From the NCBI GenBank assembly GCA_029777735.1, contig JAKORR010000952.1:1-6189 (forward strand): a stretch of DNA of 6,189 nt. Direction: 5' to 3'. The DNA comes from Armatimonadota bacterium (GTDB lineage Bacteria; Armatimonadota; Zipacnadia; Zipacnadales; FEN-943). Shown piece after piece: positions 4,931-6,189 of the stretch. A model generated the notes under the pieces. It ran no database searches, was not told where the DNA came from, and was given only the letters and a program-made list of their open reading frames with translations. A program made the translations under genes and the position numbers. The number at the start of each line of letters is the position of its first letter. The first letter of the stretch is position 1.

Positions 4931-5010
4931 GGGGGAGTCGATTGGGCTCGTATTGACGCTCCGAAGCACCAGCGCCCTGGAGCAATCCCGGCGCGCCGTA
5001 AATCATGATG

Positions 5011-5016
5011 GGAGGT
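5011..5016 (+). promoter_or_regulatory. RBS (GGAGGT) of pilin gene 4
   Basis: GGAGGT with 7-nt spacing to ATG 5024, the same arrangement as pilin gene 2. Confidence 0.75.
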
Positions 5017-5023
5017 CAGTCCG

Positions 5024-5677
5024 ATGACCAGACGCGGTTTCACCCTCATCGAATTGCTGGTGGTCATCGCGATCATCGCGATACTCGCCGCAATTCTGTT
5101 TCCCGTGTTCGCCAAGGCTCGGGAGAAGGCGCGGCAGGCAAGCTGCCAGAGCAACGAGAAGCAAATCGGCCTCGCGGTGCTCATGTACGCCCAGGACTAC
5201 GATGAGAGGCTCCCCTTCCACTACTGGAACACAGGCAACGATGCGCGCCCCATTGCTGGGTGGCCCGGCGAGGTTGGGCGCTACATCACGTGGGCGGAAG
5301 TGACCTACCCTTACGTGAAGAACACCCAGCTCTACCAGTGCCCCAATGACGTCCTGTCCAGTGCAACGGCGATGGAGTCCTACCGGGCTTTCCCCACGGC
5401 TTACACCTGGAACTACAACCTCAGCTACCGCGCCCTCGCTGACGTGAATAACCCGGCACAGTGCATCATGGTGGGAGACGGCGTGCCGCAGTTGGACGTG
5501 CGTTGGTCGCCGGCCATCTACGCGGCGTTGTACAACAACCAGCCGACCGGCACCTGGCCGTTGATCGCTAGCTACTGCAAGCGGGTGCGCAAGCACAACG
5601 ACGGGTACAACCTGGTGTTCGTGGATGGTCACGTCAAGTGGGCCAACAGAGTGACGGTTGCCGAGTTCACTCCGTGA
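5024..5677 (+). CDS. Prepilin-like protein 4, DUF1559 / H-X9-DG type
   Basis: A 217-aa protein, the shortest complete member. Leader MTRRG, cleavage Gly5/Phe6, Glu at mature +5, helix, then FPVFAKAREKARQASCQSN and KQIGLAVLMYAQDYDE. PYVKNTQLYQCP is at 96-107, TWNYNLSYRAL at 128-138, IMVGDG at 148-153. A canonical H-x9-DGH motif lies at His191, Asp201-Gly202 (KHNDGYNLVFVDGHVKW), with a tail of only 15 residues. Cysteines at 41 and 106 are the conserved pair; 147 and 185 are extra. At DNA level it is mosaic: 5036-5114 is identical to 4125-4203 of gene 3, while 5159-5202 is identical to 3252-3295 of gene 2. Expected inner-membrane pilin or pseudopilin-like product. Confidence 0.92.
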   Translation: MTRRGFTLIELLVVIAIIAILAAILFPVFAKAREKARQASCQSNEKQIGLAVLMYAQDYDERLPFHYWNTGNDARPIAGWPGEVGRYITWAEVTYPYVKNTQLYQCPNDVLSSATAMESYRAFPTAYTWNYNLSYRALADVNNPAQCIMVGDGVPQLDVRWSPAIYAALYNNQPTGTWPLIASYCKRVRKHNDGYNLVFVDGHVKWANRVTVAEFTP

Positions 5678-5692
5678 GCCTGCCTCCGCGGC

Positions 5693-5706
5693 GGAAGGCG
5701 CCTTCC
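5693..5706. other. 14-bp perfect palindrome after pilin gene 4
   Basis: GGAAGGCGCCTTCC, 15 bases after the stop and 14 bases before repeat B. As RNA it could form a 5-bp stem with a GCGC loop. Without a T-run it is a poor intrinsic terminator; it may be a 3' end hairpin or a protein-binding site. Confidence 0.4.
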
Positions 5707-5874
5707 CAAGGACGTAACTGCTCACCCGCTGACGTCCCTCTCGAGCTTCGAGGAGCCGCGCAGCTCCCGGAGCGTAAGACGTGGCTTCTGGTGGGCAGCT
5801 CCGTGGCCCCGACCACCGCGGGCCTGTGGGAGTTGCTTGGCAGTGTGATGTACGCCGCGGGTGCACCCTCATCG

Positions 5875-5895
5875 CCCCGATTCCCTCGCCCGCCC
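5875..5895 (-). other. Potential G-quadruplex motif
   Basis: On the minus strand four G-runs (4, 3, 3 and 3 or more) are separated by loops of 1 to 4 bases; the plus strand shows the matching C-runs at 5875-5878, 5883-5885, 5889-5891 and 5893-5895. The motif sits mostly within the segment deleted from repeat A. It is interrupted in repeat C. Confidence 0.45.
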
Positions 5896-6059
5896 GGTTG
5901 TCCACGCCCACGCCCCGCCTCCGACCTTTCCGAAAACTGTCGCTTGCGCAACTGCGGTCCAGGTGTTAGCTTAATCGTGGGTGTTTGTCCGTCGCGTCCC
6001 CGAATCACGGGATGCAACTGCCCAGGGGCAGGTCACCGCTCTGCGGTCATCTTAGGGTT

Positions 6060-6065
6060 AGGAGG
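6060..6065 (+). promoter_or_regulatory. RBS (AGGAGG) of pilin gene 5
   Basis: AGGAGG with 10-nt spacing to GTG 6076, duplicated from pilin gene 3. Here the intervening ATG (6068) opens a frame that does not stop at once, unlike in copy A. Confidence 0.65.
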
Positions 6066-6075
6066 CGATGCGGCA

Positions 6076-6189
6076 GTGGCACGCAAGGGTTTCACCCTCA
6101 TCGAATTGCTGGTGGTCATCGCGATTATCGCGATCCTGGCGGCGATTCTGTTCCCGGTCTTCGCCAGGGCTCGCGAAAAGGCCCGACAG
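6076..6189 (+). CDS. Prepilin-like protein 5, N-terminal fragment cut by window edge
   Basis: The first 38 codons of a fifth array member with GTG start. Leader MARKG is identical to protein 3, cleavage Gly5/Phe6, Glu at mature +5, the full hydrophobic helix and FPVFARAREKARQ. The variable C-terminal domain, including the expected Cys and H-x9-DG motif, lies beyond the window. Up to codon 16 the DNA follows gene 3; from there synonymous codons resemble genes 1 and 2 more (for example ATCCTGGCGGCG). Same role as its neighbours, inferred. The open frame to the edge argues for an intact gene, but this cannot be shown here. Confidence 0.85.
   Translation, partial: MARKGFTLIELLVVIAIIAILAAILFPVFARAREKARQ

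Larger units (their letters stand above)
5721..6134 (+). repeat. Repeat B: second copy of the pilin leader cassette
   Basis: A 414-base copy of repeat A. It fills almost all of the 398-base spacer before pilin gene 5 and continues through its RBS, start and about 17 codons. Identity with A is lost at 6126 (4163 in A), inside the conserved helix, after which the genes differ at synonymous positions. It is longer than A by 39 bases: a 38-base segment bounded by CGCCCCG repeats plus one base. No gene is supported in this stretch: the minus-strand frame through it (6017-5667) starts with TTG and changes amino acids freely against the A copy. Confidence 0.9.

Noticed and set aside
4095..5006. About 300-aa minus-strand frames antisense to the pilin genes (also 5003-5911)
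   Set aside because: Exact antisense shadows of the pilin genes with Val/Gly/Arg-rich translations; no RBS or family resemblance.

Overview
GC-rich bacterial (or bacterial-metagenome) window with two unrelated blocks. The right two thirds hold five consecutive plus-strand genes for type IV prepilin-like proteins: four complete and a fifth cut by the window edge. All begin with the same class III signal and helix, followed by an LFPVFA[RK]AR block. The four complete ones also share a QASCQSN stretch, a PY[VI]KN...CP motif and a terminal H-x9-DG(H)-type motif, i.e. the DUF1559 / H-X9-DG-CTERM group. The FPVFA[RK]ARE(K)ARQASC wording right after the helix is, from general knowledge, typical of Armatimonadota rather than Planctomycetes (LLPAVQAARE) or Lentisphaerae. 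That lineage call is an inference; no taxonomic marker is present.

Layout. 44-1615 (minus strand): a tightly packed leftward group that looks like part of a phage or phage-derived tail/baseplate module. In transcription order it has a BppU-like N-terminal-domain protein (1615-1190), an unrecognised W-G-repeat ORF (1189-899), a possible 35-aa ORF (899-792) and a tail-fibre-like protein (823-44). 1616-2210: a 595-base gap between this module and the rightward pilin array. It holds a divergent copy of an intergenic repeat, a near-consensus sigma70 promoter facing right, and a long leader with several long-range pairings. 2211-6189: the pilin array, each gene with its own Shine-Dalgarno sequence and its own 186-398 base leader, so it is not a compact operon.

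The main point of interest is how the array is built. The region upstream of pilin gene 3 (repeat A, 3797-4171) is nearly duplicated upstream of pilin gene 5 (repeat B, 5721-6134), and the homology runs through the RBS, the start codon and the first part of the conserved helix before stopping. A 106-base diverged copy (repeat C, 1812-1917) lies between the phage-like genes and pilin gene 1. Gene 4 looks mosaic: its first 79 bases of coding identity match gene 3, while a later 44-base block matches gene 2. A plausible reading is that the leader plus signal helix acts as a shared recombination joint to which different C-terminal domains have been attached.

Function, as far as it can be inferred: the pilin-like proteins would be processed by a prepilin peptidase and inserted in the inner membrane, then assembled into, or displayed with, a type IV pilus or type II secretion-like apparatus. 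No assembly ATPase, peptidase or platform gene is in the window. No tRNA, rRNA, CRISPR array, transposase or integrase was found.
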